From Brevundimonas subvibrioides (lineage in GTDB: Bacteria; Pseudomonadota; Alphaproteobacteria; Caulobacterales; Caulobacteraceae), in NCBI RefSeq assembly GCF_002280785.1, contig NZ_NCEQ01000006.1, positions 124,001 to 188,000 on the forward strand: a stretch of 64,000 nt of DNA. Direction: 5' to 3'. A model generated the notes under the pieces. That model ran no database searches, was not told the origin of the DNA, and worked only from the letters and a program-made list of their open reading frames with translations. The translations under genes were made by a program, and so were the position numbers. Positions 54,789 to 61,765 of this stretch are shown one piece after another. Position 1 is the stretch's first letter. The number at the start of each line of letters is the position of its first letter.

Positions 54789-55949
54789 TCAGTCGATAGG
54801 TTCGATCAATCCGGTCGTGGCGAGGCGCCGGATCACATCCTCTGCCTCCTCCCATCCCAGGTCGTGGGGCGCGAACGGCTCGCCATCGAGCGCCCGCTCG
54901 AGGACAGCCCGGGGCGCTCGAGCGAAGGTCATGTCCCCGCCCGGAACGACAAGGCGCAGTCCTGGATCCGCATCCTCGAGTTTCCAGAGCGCCGGGCGGG
55001 CACGATAGCGCGCGGCCAGGGGCCTTGAGGCGCCCTCGATCGCGCCGCGGACATCGGGCTCGCGCGATCGAATGAAAAGATCAGTGATGACATCCAGAGA
55101 CGGGCCCATTTCGACGAGGCCGGCAAGCCTGGCGACCAGCTCCGAGAAATGTTCCTGGGCCTGGCTGCGGTCGAAACCAGGATTGGCGAAGCCGGGCGGG
55201 AGGCTCCGTCGGAAGCTGGGGTCCTCGACGCAGACCTGAGACACCGCTTCCAGCATGAGGTCAGCCCACGTCTTCACCAGAAGACCACATGTGATGTGCA
55301 GCGAGGCGCATTCGCCAGAGGTCGAGGCGTCATGCATCAGACCACGAGGCACATAGGCGCAATCCCCCGCCTTCAGCGTAAAGCTTTGGCGGGGCTCGCC
55401 GACCGGATGTTTGCCGGGTTCGAAGGACTCTCCCCGATAGGGGGCGTCGACCGGTCTGTCATAGAGCCGCCAGGCCTTTTCACCCTCGATCTGGAGGATG
55501 AAGACATCATGGCTGTCGTAGTGGGTGTGGAATCCCTGCGATCCAGGCGGCGTCAGATAGATGTTTGTCTGGACGTGGCAGCTGAAAATCCTTTCCACCG
55601 CCCGGCAGAAGGCCGCCAGGGTGATATCGGACTGGTGGAGCTGATTGAGAATGACTGTCCCGCCGCGACGGTACAGACGGGCCACTGCGACGCGATCGAC
55701 CACGCCATTGGCGGCGACGAAGTCCGAATTCTGGATCGGCTCCTTCGCGTTGGCCATCGACAATATGCCTTCGCGCAAATCCAGCTCGGCGATCTTCCGG
55801 TCAACAGCAGCGATCGACAGCAGCGGCCGGAAGCGTTCGGCATCCCCGTGATGAATGACCACCGGCTCCATTTCGAAACAGGTGTCGAGGAACCGCCCCG
55901 CCGCGTCACCCAGGAGCCACCCGAGCGGGTCTTCCAGCCGGTTGTGCAT
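54789..55949 (-). CDS. JmjC/cupin-4 domain oxygenase next to a Tat repeat-peptide gene
   Basis: 386 residues, cytoplasmic, of the cupin-4/ribosomal-oxygenase (JmjC) superfamily. The Fe(II) ligands are visible as HxD in GFHTHYDSHDVFILQIEGEKAWRLYD and the distal His in YVPRGLMHDASTSGE. Family members are Fe(II)/2-oxoglutarate-dependent hydroxylases acting on proteins or peptides. It starts 29 bp after the repeat-peptide gene, in the same transcript and close behind an FNR box. Hydroxylation of the neighbouring peptide is a specific inference from the arrangement. The N-terminus MHNRLEDPLGWLLGDAAGRF recurs as a remnant at 57396. Confidence 0.88.
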   Translation of the reverse strand: MHNRLEDPLGWLLGDAAGRFLDTCFEMEPVVIHHGDAERFRPLLSIAAVDRKIAELDLREGILSMANAKEPIQNSDFVAANGVVDRVAVARLYRRGGTVILNQLHQSDITLAAFCRAVERIFSCHVQTNIYLTPPGSQGFHTHYDSHDVFILQIEGEKAWRLYDRPVDAPYRGESFEPGKHPVGEPRQSFTLKAGDCAYVPRGLMHDASTSGECASLHITCGLLVKTWADLMLEAVSQVCVEDPSFRRSLPPGFANPGFDRSQAQEHFSELVARLAGLVEMGPSLDVITDLFIRSREPDVRGAIEGASRPLAARYRARPALWKLEDADPGLRLVVPGGDMTFARAPRAVLERALDGEPFAPHDLGWEEAEDVIRRLATTGLIEPID

Positions 55950-55978
55950 GAGCTCGATTCCCGGCCCCGATGAGGCCG

Positions 55979-56461
55979 CTAGAGTTTCTGTCCATCGGGA
56001 CAGCGGCCATAGCCGACGCTATCCCGACCTTCCCCGCTGTCGCTGTCGGTGCAGCCCGTCCCCCGTCCCTGGTTGGCGAGATCCGTGCTGTCGCTATCGG
56101 AGCGACCGGTCTGGTTCCGTCCCTCTCCGGCCGCATCGGTGCTGTCGCGGTCGGAGACGCCGCTCGGGGGCGGTCGGTCCCGACCCCGACCCTGATTCGC
56201 TGGATCGGCCTGTGGCCCGCTGTCGCTATCCGAGTAGCCGGTCGGGGGGCGTCCCTGATTGGCGAGATCTGTGCTGTCGTGGTCGGAGTAACCCGTCTGG
56301 TTGCGACCGTAGTTGGCGCGATCCGTTGGATCGGAATCCGATCGACCGGTGTAGGTTTGCGCCCCGGCCTGACCCGATACGAGAGACAGTGCGCTTCCCG
56401 AAATTGCCGCTCCGCCGACGATCCTTGCCATGAAGGACCTGCGATTGATCTTGCTCGCCAC
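55979..56461 (-). CDS. Tat-exported Asp/Ser/Gly-rich repeat peptide 1
   Basis: 160 residues from a GTG at 56461 with GGGGAG at 7-base spacing. The leader MASKINRRSFMARIVGGAAISG is a Tat signal (RR-S-F-M) ending in GQAGAQ. The mature part consists of about six 18-26 residue repeats of the form TGxSDSDSTDLANQGR, some with GPQADPANQGRGR, and two Cys in the last repeat (GCTDSDSG and YGRCPDG). DxDxGxxxD patterns could bind Ca2+. No family was recognised. The gene precedes the JmjC oxygenase and is preceded by an FNR box at 56586. Confidence 0.8.
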   Translation of the reverse strand: MASKINRRSFMARIVGGAAISGSALSLVSGQAGAQTYTGRSDSDPTDRANYGRNQTGYSDHDSTDLANQGRPPTGYSDSDSGPQADPANQGRGRDRPPPSGVSDRDSTDAAGEGRNQTGRSDSDSTDLANQGRGTGCTDSDSGEGRDSVGYGRCPDGQKL

Positions 56462-56585
56462 TCTGGTCTCCCCTGTTGACGCGCCGGTCTGGTCGCCGCA
56501 CGCGAGATGAGGTCTGCCGCAATCCGGGCGGGCCTGATCGGTCCATCCGGATCATCAATGTCTTTCATCCGAGTAGGGAGCGTCC

Positions 56586-56599
56586 TTGATCCAGATCAA
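56586..56599. promoter_or_regulatory. FNR/FixK-type box facing peptide 1 cassette
   Basis: TTGAT-CCAG-ATCAA, a perfect consensus match, 125 bp upstream of the peptide 1 start. It is one of two such sites in the 349 bp gap (56462-56810) between the divergent peptide genes. Otherwise that gap contains only one 19-codon frame. Confidence 0.75.
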
Positions 56600-56669
56600 T
56601 ATGGTCCTGAGCCTTGACTTGGGTCTACGCATTTCAGATCAGCCCGGTGCTGACAACGGCCTCCCCGTG

Positions 56670-56683
56670 TTGATCTGAATCAA
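56670..56683. promoter_or_regulatory. FNR/FixK-type box facing peptide 2 cassette
   Basis: TTGAT-CTGA-ATCAA, a perfect consensus match, 128 bp upstream of the peptide 2 start and 71 bp from the other box. The nearly equal distances to the two divergent genes support the view that each cassette has its own site. Confidence 0.75.
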
Positions 56684-56735
56684 GGACACCCAGCAGACCA
56701 GGCGACACACATCGGCGCTCTAAAGACGGCTCACC

Positions 56736-56795
56736 ATGGCCCACTTGGATTTCGGCGGACGTTACCTGACGTTCGGCGACCTGTTCGGCGCCTGA
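56736..56795 (+). CDS. 19-codon open frame upstream of peptide 2 (leader candidate)
   Basis: ATG 56736 to TGA 56795 encodes MAHLDFGGRYLTFGDLFGA. The ribosome binding site is weak (AAAGACGG). It lies between the FNR box and the peptide 2 gene and could be a leader peptide or chance. Confidence 0.25.
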   Translation: MAHLDFGGRYLTFGDLFGA

Positions 56796-56810
56796 TCAGA
56801 GGAGACCCCC

Positions 56811-57302
56811 GTGACGGGCAAAATCCACCGCCGGTCCTTCATGGCAAGGATCATCGGCGGAGCGACCATCTCCGGAACCGCCTTGTCTCTGGTAACAGGT
56901 CAGGCCGTGGCGCAGACCAATACGGGGCGATCCGATTCCGATTCAACGGATCGGCCCGGCTTCGGTCAAAACCAGAGCGGGGTCACCGATAGCGACAGCG
57001 GGCCAGGGGCAGATCCAGCCGGACGCGGACGGGGGCTACAGCAACCGGCTCAGAGCGGGCTAACCGATAGCGACAGCGGGCCAGGGGCAGATCCAGCCGG
57101 ACGCGGACGAGGGCTGCAGCAACCGGCCCAGAGCGGGGTCACCGATAGCGACAGCGGGCCAGGGGCAGATCCAGCCGGACGCGGACGGGGGCTACAGCAA
57201 CCGGCCCAGAGCGGTGTCACCGATAGCGACAGCGGGCCAGGGGCAGATCCAGCGGGACGCGGACGGGGGCTTCAGCGCCCCCCCGAGCGGGGTCACCGAT
57301 AG
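56811..57302 (+). CDS. Tat-exported repeat peptide 2, frameshifted near its end
   Basis: 163 residues from a GTG at 56811 with GGAG upstream. The leader MTGKIHRRSFMARIIGGATI is a Tat signal nearly identical to that of peptide 1. One degenerate repeat (TGRSDSDSTDRPG) is followed by four 26-residue units of SGVTDSDSGPGADPAGRGRG with LQQPAQ spacers. The fourth unit ends in a C7 tract (57278-57284) after which the frame is lost (RPPERGHR, stop). One base fewer would continue with PSGVTDSDSGPHADLPGRGR to a stop at 57411. Slippage, recent mutation, or a sequencing error are all possible. Confidence 0.72.
   Translation: MTGKIHRRSFMARIIGGATISGTALSLVTGQAVAQTNTGRSDSDSTDRPGFGQNQSGVTDSDSGPGADPAGRGRGLQQPAQSGLTDSDSGPGADPAGRGRGLQQPAQSGVTDSDSGPGADPAGRGRGLQQPAQSGVTDSDSGPGADPAGRGRGLQRPPERGHR
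56976..57287 (+). repeat. Four 78 bp tandem repeats within peptide 2
   Basis: Near-identical units begin at 56976, 57054, 57132 and 57210, each starting AGCGG and containing ACCGATAGCGACAGCGGGCC. The fourth unit is 76 bp instead of 78 bp, which breaks the reading frame. A fifth partial unit begins at 57286. Confidence 0.9.
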
Positions 57303-57395
57303 CGACAGCGGGCCGCATGCCGATCTCCCCGGTCGTGGCCGTCCTCCAAATTGGCACGCGTTCGCGCCGGCCCGGCGGATTCGGGAATTGAGGCG

Positions 57396-57464
57396 ATTCA
57401 CAGCGAGTTGAAGGATCCACTGGAGTGGCTCCCCGGCGCGGCAGCAGGGCCGTTTCCCGTGAAG
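57396..57464 (+). pseudogene. Remnant of a second JmjC oxygenase gene
   Basis: The 23 codons here read IHSELKDPLEWLPGAAAGPF..., matching the start of the intact JmjC protein (MHNRLEDPLGWLLGDAAGRF) at 12 of the first 21 positions. The match continues upstream at the DNA level (CGGGAATTGAGGCGATTCACA versus CGGGAATCGAGCTCATGCACA). The start ATG has become ATT and similarity ends after about 70 bp. The next 130 bp, to the fba stop, show nothing recognisable. It follows peptide 2 exactly as the intact gene follows peptide 1. Confidence 0.7.
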
Positions 57465-57594
57465 TTGAGCCGCGTGGACCAGGAAACCACGCCGCCAGAT
57501 CAGGGTCTGGGCAAATTCGGACGCGTGGCAGCCACCCTTGAAACCACCCCGAGCGCAGGCGGGGTCCGATGCGGGCCGGTTGCGAAGTCGCGCT

Positions 57595-58680
57595 TTACGA
57601 AGCCGCCTTCAGCTCGCGGCCATAGACCGGGTCAAGGTCGCCCTTGGCGTATCGCGTTGCCATCTGGGCGGTGGACATCGGTCGGATCGACGACGCCTGC
57701 CCCTCGCAGCCGAACTGCTGGTAGCGTTCGATGCAGAGCTTGCGCATCGCCTCCTTGGCGGGCTTCAGCCAGGCGCGCGGATCGAACTCGCCCGGCTTTT
57801 CCATCAGGATCTTCCGCACCGCGCCGGTCATGGCCATGCGGTTGTCGGTGTCGATGTTGATCTTGCGCACGCCGTGTTTGATGCCGCGCTGGATTTCCTC
57901 GACCGGCACGCCCCAGGTCTGGGGCATCTGGCCGCCGTACTGGTTGATGATGTCCTGCAGGTCCTGCGGCACGCTCGACGAGCCGTGCATCACCAGGTGG
58001 GTGTCGGGCAGGCGGCGGTGGATCTCCTCGATCACATGCATGGCCAGGACCTCGCCGTCGGGCTTGCGCGAGAATTTGTAGGCGCCGTGCGAGGTGCCCA
58101 TGGCGATGGCCAGGGCATCGACCTTGGTGCGGCTGACGAAGTCGACGGCCTGATCCGGATCGGTCAGCAGGGCCGAGTGATCCAGCTTGCCCTCGAAGCC
58201 GTGCCCATCCTCGGCCTCGCCCATGCCGGTCTCCAGCGAGCCGAGCACGCCCAGTTCGCCCTCGACCGAGACGCCGCAGCTGTGGGCCATCTCGGTGACG
58301 CGACGGGTGACGTCGACGTTGTAGTCGTAGTCGGCGGGCGTCTTGCCGTCCTCCATCAGCGAGCCGTCCATCATCACCGAGGTGAAGCCGTACTGGATGG
58401 CGGTGGCGCAGGTCGCCGGGCCGTTGCCGTGGTCCTGGTGCATGCAGACCGGGATGTGCGGATAGAGCTCGGCCAGGGCGTCGATCAGCTTGGCCAGGAC
58501 GATGTCATTGGCGTAGGAGCGGGCGCCCCGCGAGGCCTGGATGATGACCGGCGCGTTGACGGCCTCGGCCGCCTCCATGATCGCCAGACCCTGTTCCATG
58601 TTGTTGATATTGTAGGCCGGCAGGCCGTAGTCGTTCTCGGCCGCATGGTCGAGAAGCTGTCGCAGCGTGATGCGCGCCAT
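57595..58680 (-). CDS. fba: Class II fructose-bisphosphate aldolase
   Basis: 361 residues of the zinc-dependent class II aldolase of glycolysis/gluconeogenesis. Motifs: [33 protein letters not shown], zinc and active-site residues in [23 protein letters not shown] and [28 protein letters not shown], and [15 protein letters not shown] 58680. The first 39 codons are repeated almost exactly at 61570-61685 (113 of 116 bases identical). Adjacent to the NO-sensing kinase gene. Confidence 0.95.
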   Translation of the reverse strand: MARITLRQLLDHAAENDYGLPAYNINNMEQGLAIMEAAEAVNAPVIIQASRGARSYANDIVLAKLIDALAELYPHIPVCMHQDHGNGPATCATAIQYGFTSVMMDGSLMEDGKTPADYDYNVDVTRRVTEMAHSCGVSVEGELGVLGSLETGMGEAEDGHGFEGKLDHSALLTDPDQAVDFVSRTKVDALAIAMGTSHGAYKFSRKPDGEVLAMHVIEEIHRRLPDTHLVMHGSSSVPQDLQDIINQYGGQMPQTWGVPVEEIQRGIKHGVRKINIDTDNRMAMTGAVRKILMEKPGEFDPRAWLKPAKEAMRKLCIERYQQFGCEGQASSIRPMSTAQMATRYAKGDLDPVYGRELKAAS

Positions 58681-58763
58681 GGTGTGAAACCCCTTAGCCA
58701 GTGTCTGTTTGCGGCAGGCTTACCGGGCGACGGCGGCGAAGTCACGCCGTGTTACAGGGCGGA

Positions 58764-60611
58764 TCAGCCGATGCGCCGCTGGCCGACGTCCGCATCGTGG
58801 CACTCGGCGAGCACCGCAAAAAGCAGCGGCAGCTGGATCGGTTTGGCCAGCACGCCGTCTGCGCCGGCCGCGAGATAGCGTGCGATGTCCTCGGCGAAGA
58901 CGTTGGCCGTGAGCATATGTACGGCGGCGACGCCTGCGATGTTTTCGGCGCGAATCTGGCGCACGGCCGTGGGGCCGTCCATCACCGGCATGTTGGCGTC
59001 CATCAGGATCAGGTCGAATCGACCGGCTCGAAGGGCCTCGACCGCCTGAAGCCCGTTCTCGACCAGCGTCAGCTCGACGCCCGCAGGCGCCAGCAGGACC
59101 TGCAGCACCCGCCGGTTGCCGGCGTTGTCCTCGGCGGCGAGCACGCGCAGTCCCCTGGCCGGCGCGAGGGGTATGGGCAAATCCTCGGCAGGGGCCGCGT
59201 CGCCGACCGGGCAGCTGAACCAGAACCGGCTGCGTCCGTCGTCCGTACGGTCGGCGCAAATCTGTCCCTCCAGCACCCGCACATTGCCGACGCAGATCGA
59301 CAGGCCGAGCCCGGCCCCGCCGATGGCACGCCCGGAGTCGGTCTGTTCGAAGGCCTCGAAAATCCGCTCCCGATCTGCCTCAGGCACCCCGGGTCCGCCG
59401 TCGATCACCTCGAGACGGAGTTGGTTGTTCGCGGAGGCGGCGACGATCCGGACCTCGGCGTCCGCAGGGGTGAATTTGAGGGCGTTTGAGATCAGATTGA
59501 CGAGTGTCTGTTCGACCCGGCCCTCGTCCTGCCGGATTCGATCGAGGTCGAGGCGCGATGTGTCCAGCCGCAGCACCACGCCCATCTCCTGCGCCCGCGG
59601 CGTCCAGATGGAGATGATGGCCTGAAGCTTTGCGCGGATGTCGAAATCGCTCAACCGCGCCGTTGCCTGGTTGGCCTCAATGCGGGACATGTCGAGCACC
59701 GCGTCCAGCAGCCGCAGCAGCATTTGCCCAGAGGCGAGCACGCCGTCGTTCAATTCATGCTGAGCCCCCGTCAAGGGCTCGCGTTTCAACGCCTCGGACA
59801 GGCCCAGCACCGCGTTCAGCGGCGTGCGCACCTCATGGCTGGTGACGGCGAGGAAGTTTGACTTGGCCCGGCTGGCGGCCTCCGCGGCCTCCTTCTGCCC
59901 CTGGGCCTCGGCGTAGAGTGTGGTCAGCTCGGCGTTGTGGATTCGCAGGCGACGGGCATTGCGATAGCGTTCTACCACCCGACCCAGCTGGGCTCCGATC
60001 TGGTTGAGCATATCCAGCAGTTCGGGGTCAGGGGGGACCGCGCTTCGCTGGAAGAATTCGATCACCGCACCCACCTCCTCGCCGATCAGGGCGGGGAAGG
60101 CGAAACCGCCGCGAAGGGCGCCGCGGCCCGCGGCCAGCGCGCGCGGGAAGTTCGGTTCCAGCGTCACGTCCTCGACCCAGACTCCCGCCTTGGCCGCCAG
60201 TACCCGGCCGGGCAGGCCTACGCCGGAGGTGAAGGTAATATGCGCGGAGGCCTCGCGGAACGGCGCCAGGTGCGGTTCGTCGGCACCGTACCAGACGCCC
60301 GAAGACACCAGCCGGGAGGGGTCGTCGTCGTCGAACATGCAGACGTAGCCGACTGGCCAGCCGGTGAAGGCACAGACTTCCCGCAAGGCCTCGGCGAAGG
60401 CGATGGCTGGATCGTCGCCGAGATTGGCGGCGGTCGCGACGGCCTGGACGATCCGCAGGCGTTCCTGCTGTTGATACAGGGCCAGGATGCCGCTTTCGGC
60501 TATGGCTTCCGCTGCCATACGCGCCTCGCGCTCCCGCGCGAGGCGGCGTTCCAGGTGCGCGATCTGGGTGGCGGGATCGGGCTGCCCGGTTCGCTGCGGG
60601 GCGATTGTCAC
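58764..60611 (-). CDS. H-NOX-associated hybrid histidine kinase, copy 1
   Basis: 615 residues from a GTG at 60611 that overlaps the H-NOX stop (GTGA). Order: N-terminal coiled coil (about 15-50), GAF domain (about 60-210), coiled coil, HisKA with the acceptor in [19 protein letters not shown] (about 265), HATPase with NLISNALKFTP and DGGPGVP, and a C-terminal receiver with LILMDANMPVMDG. No membrane segments. The neighbouring H-NOX protein is expected to control its activity in response to NO, as in HnoK systems. It pairs with copy 2 at 61766. Confidence 0.92.
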   Translation of the reverse strand: MTIAPQRTGQPDPATQIAHLERRLAREREARMAAEAIAESGILALYQQQERLRIVQAVATAANLGDDPAIAFAEALREVCAFTGWPVGYVCMFDDDDPSRLVSSGVWYGADEPHLAPFREASAHITFTSGVGLPGRVLAAKAGVWVEDVTLEPNFPRALAAGRGALRGGFAFPALIGEEVGAVIEFFQRSAVPPDPELLDMLNQIGAQLGRVVERYRNARRLRIHNAELTTLYAEAQGQKEAAEAASRAKSNFLAVTSHEVRTPLNAVLGLSEALKREPLTGAQHELNDGVLASGQMLLRLLDAVLDMSRIEANQATARLSDFDIRAKLQAIISIWTPRAQEMGVVLRLDTSRLDLDRIRQDEGRVEQTLVNLISNALKFTPADAEVRIVAASANNQLRLEVIDGGPGVPEADRERIFEAFEQTDSGRAIGGAGLGLSICVGNVRVLEGQICADRTDDGRSRFWFSCPVGDAAPAEDLPIPLAPARGLRVLAAEDNAGNRRVLQVLLAPAGVELTLVENGLQAVEALRAGRFDLILMDANMPVMDGPTAVRQIRAENIAGVAAVHMLTANVFAEDIARYLAAGADGVLAKPIQLPLLFAVLAECHDADVGQRRIG

Positions 60612-61174
60612 GCGGCGGCGACCCCGAGGTCTCGGGCTGCTTTCCAGCTGATCAAGAACGTGCAGTGCGGATCACCGCGCTGGGTACAGGCCGCGTGCTC
60701 GAACATGACCTCTTCACCATACCAGACGGCGGCCCCTTCAACGAAGCCCTGGGCCAGGGCGCACATGTTGCGGGTCGACAGATACTCCATGAGCAGCCGG
60801 CCATCCGTCCCATCCGAGATACGGAAATAGGGGCAGGCGGCGCCGGGATACAGCTTGCGGACCTCGGCGTGGATGATGGTGTTGACGCTGGCCGTGAACT
60901 CGCTCGCGGAACGGGGACCTTCAAAGAAGGCTGGATAGAGCTCGGCCAGAACGAGGATGGCGCTTTGGCCGAACCAGCGCAGCACCTGGTTCCGGTCCAG
61001 CGAGAGGGCCTGCATCGCCGCGGTCACCAGCGCCTCGATCTCGCTGTCGGGATAGTTGCCCAGCGAGGTGTAGGCCCCCGACACCCCGGCACTCTCGATC
61101 AGCGTGTCCCAGGTGTCGGCTCCGAACGCGCGCTGCACGGATTGCTCCAGCAGGTTGAAGATAACGCCCTTCAT
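60608..61174 (-). CDS. H-NOX heme NO-binding sensor, copy 1
   Basis: 188 residues with a strong ribosome binding site (AAGGAGAG). Key H-NOX positions match Thermoanaerobacter numbering exactly: proximal His102 (NTIIHAEVRKLYP), Pro115 (ACPYF) and the Y131-x-S133-x-R135 motif (YLSTRN). Position 140 is Leu, not the distal Tyr that stabilises O2, so an NO-selective protein is predicted. It starts MKGVIFNLLEQSV, typical of the family, and overlaps the kinase gene by 4 bp. The C-terminus has an HAACTQRGDPHC cysteine pair. Confidence 0.95.
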   Translation of the reverse strand: MKGVIFNLLEQSVQRAFGADTWDTLIESAGVSGAYTSLGNYPDSEIEALVTAAMQALSLDRNQVLRWFGQSAILVLAELYPAFFEGPRSASEFTASVNTIIHAEVRKLYPGAACPYFRISDGTDGRLLMEYLSTRNMCALAQGFVEGAAVWYGEEVMFEHAACTQRGDPHCTFLISWKAARDLGVAAA

Positions 61175-61292
61175 AAAACTCTCCTTCGAACTCGAAGGTG
61201 AACTACTCCTGATGCGAAATGGGACTCTTAACGCCCAGCAAGAAATCCAGTAATTTCAGACGTCCAACAGGAGGTTGACAGCGGGCCCGGGG

Positions 61293-61685
61293 CTAGGCGC
61301 GCAGCGCTTCGACCCCCGGCAGGGGCTTGCCTTCCATCCACTCCAGGAAGGCACCGCCTGCTGTGGAGACGAAGGTCATGTCGTCGGCCACGCCTGCGTG
61401 GTGCAGGGCCGCGACCGTGTCGCCGCCGCCGCCGACCGCGACGATGTGTCCGCCCCGGGCGAGCGCCGCGACGTGGCGGGCGACCGAGACCGTGGCGGCG
61501 TCGAAGGGCGGAACCTCGAACACGCCGAGCGGTCCGTTCCAGATCAAAGTCTTCGACGCCGCCACGGTCTCGGCCGCCTCCATGATCGCCAGACCCTGTT
61601 CCATGTTGTTGATATTGCAGGCCGGCAGGCCGTAGTCATTCTTGGCCGCATGGTCGAGAAGCTGTCGCAGCGTGATGCGCGCCAT
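61293..61685 (-). pseudogene. Fusion of fba 5' end and pgk 3' end (tandem-duplication junction)
   Basis: A 130-codon frame. Codons 1-39 equal the start of fba ([20 protein letters not shown]..., 113/116 bases identical to 58565-58680). From codon 44 on it is the C-terminus of phosphoglycerate kinase ([53 protein letters not shown]). Neither half can be catalytic alone: the aldolase lacks its metal site and Pgk lacks its N-domain. It is open and in frame, so a product could be made, but a degenerate relic is more likely. Confidence 0.85.
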
Positions 61686-61765
61686 GGGGTGTCTCCCGAG
61701 ACCCTCTATTATGCGACGATCTGGCGTTGGGCTCCGACGAAGTCCCGCATTGTTGCAGCCGGGCC

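Noticed and set aside
56976..57300. CRISPR-like look of the 78 bp repeats
   Set aside because: Units are contiguous without unique spacers and encode in-frame protein repeats.
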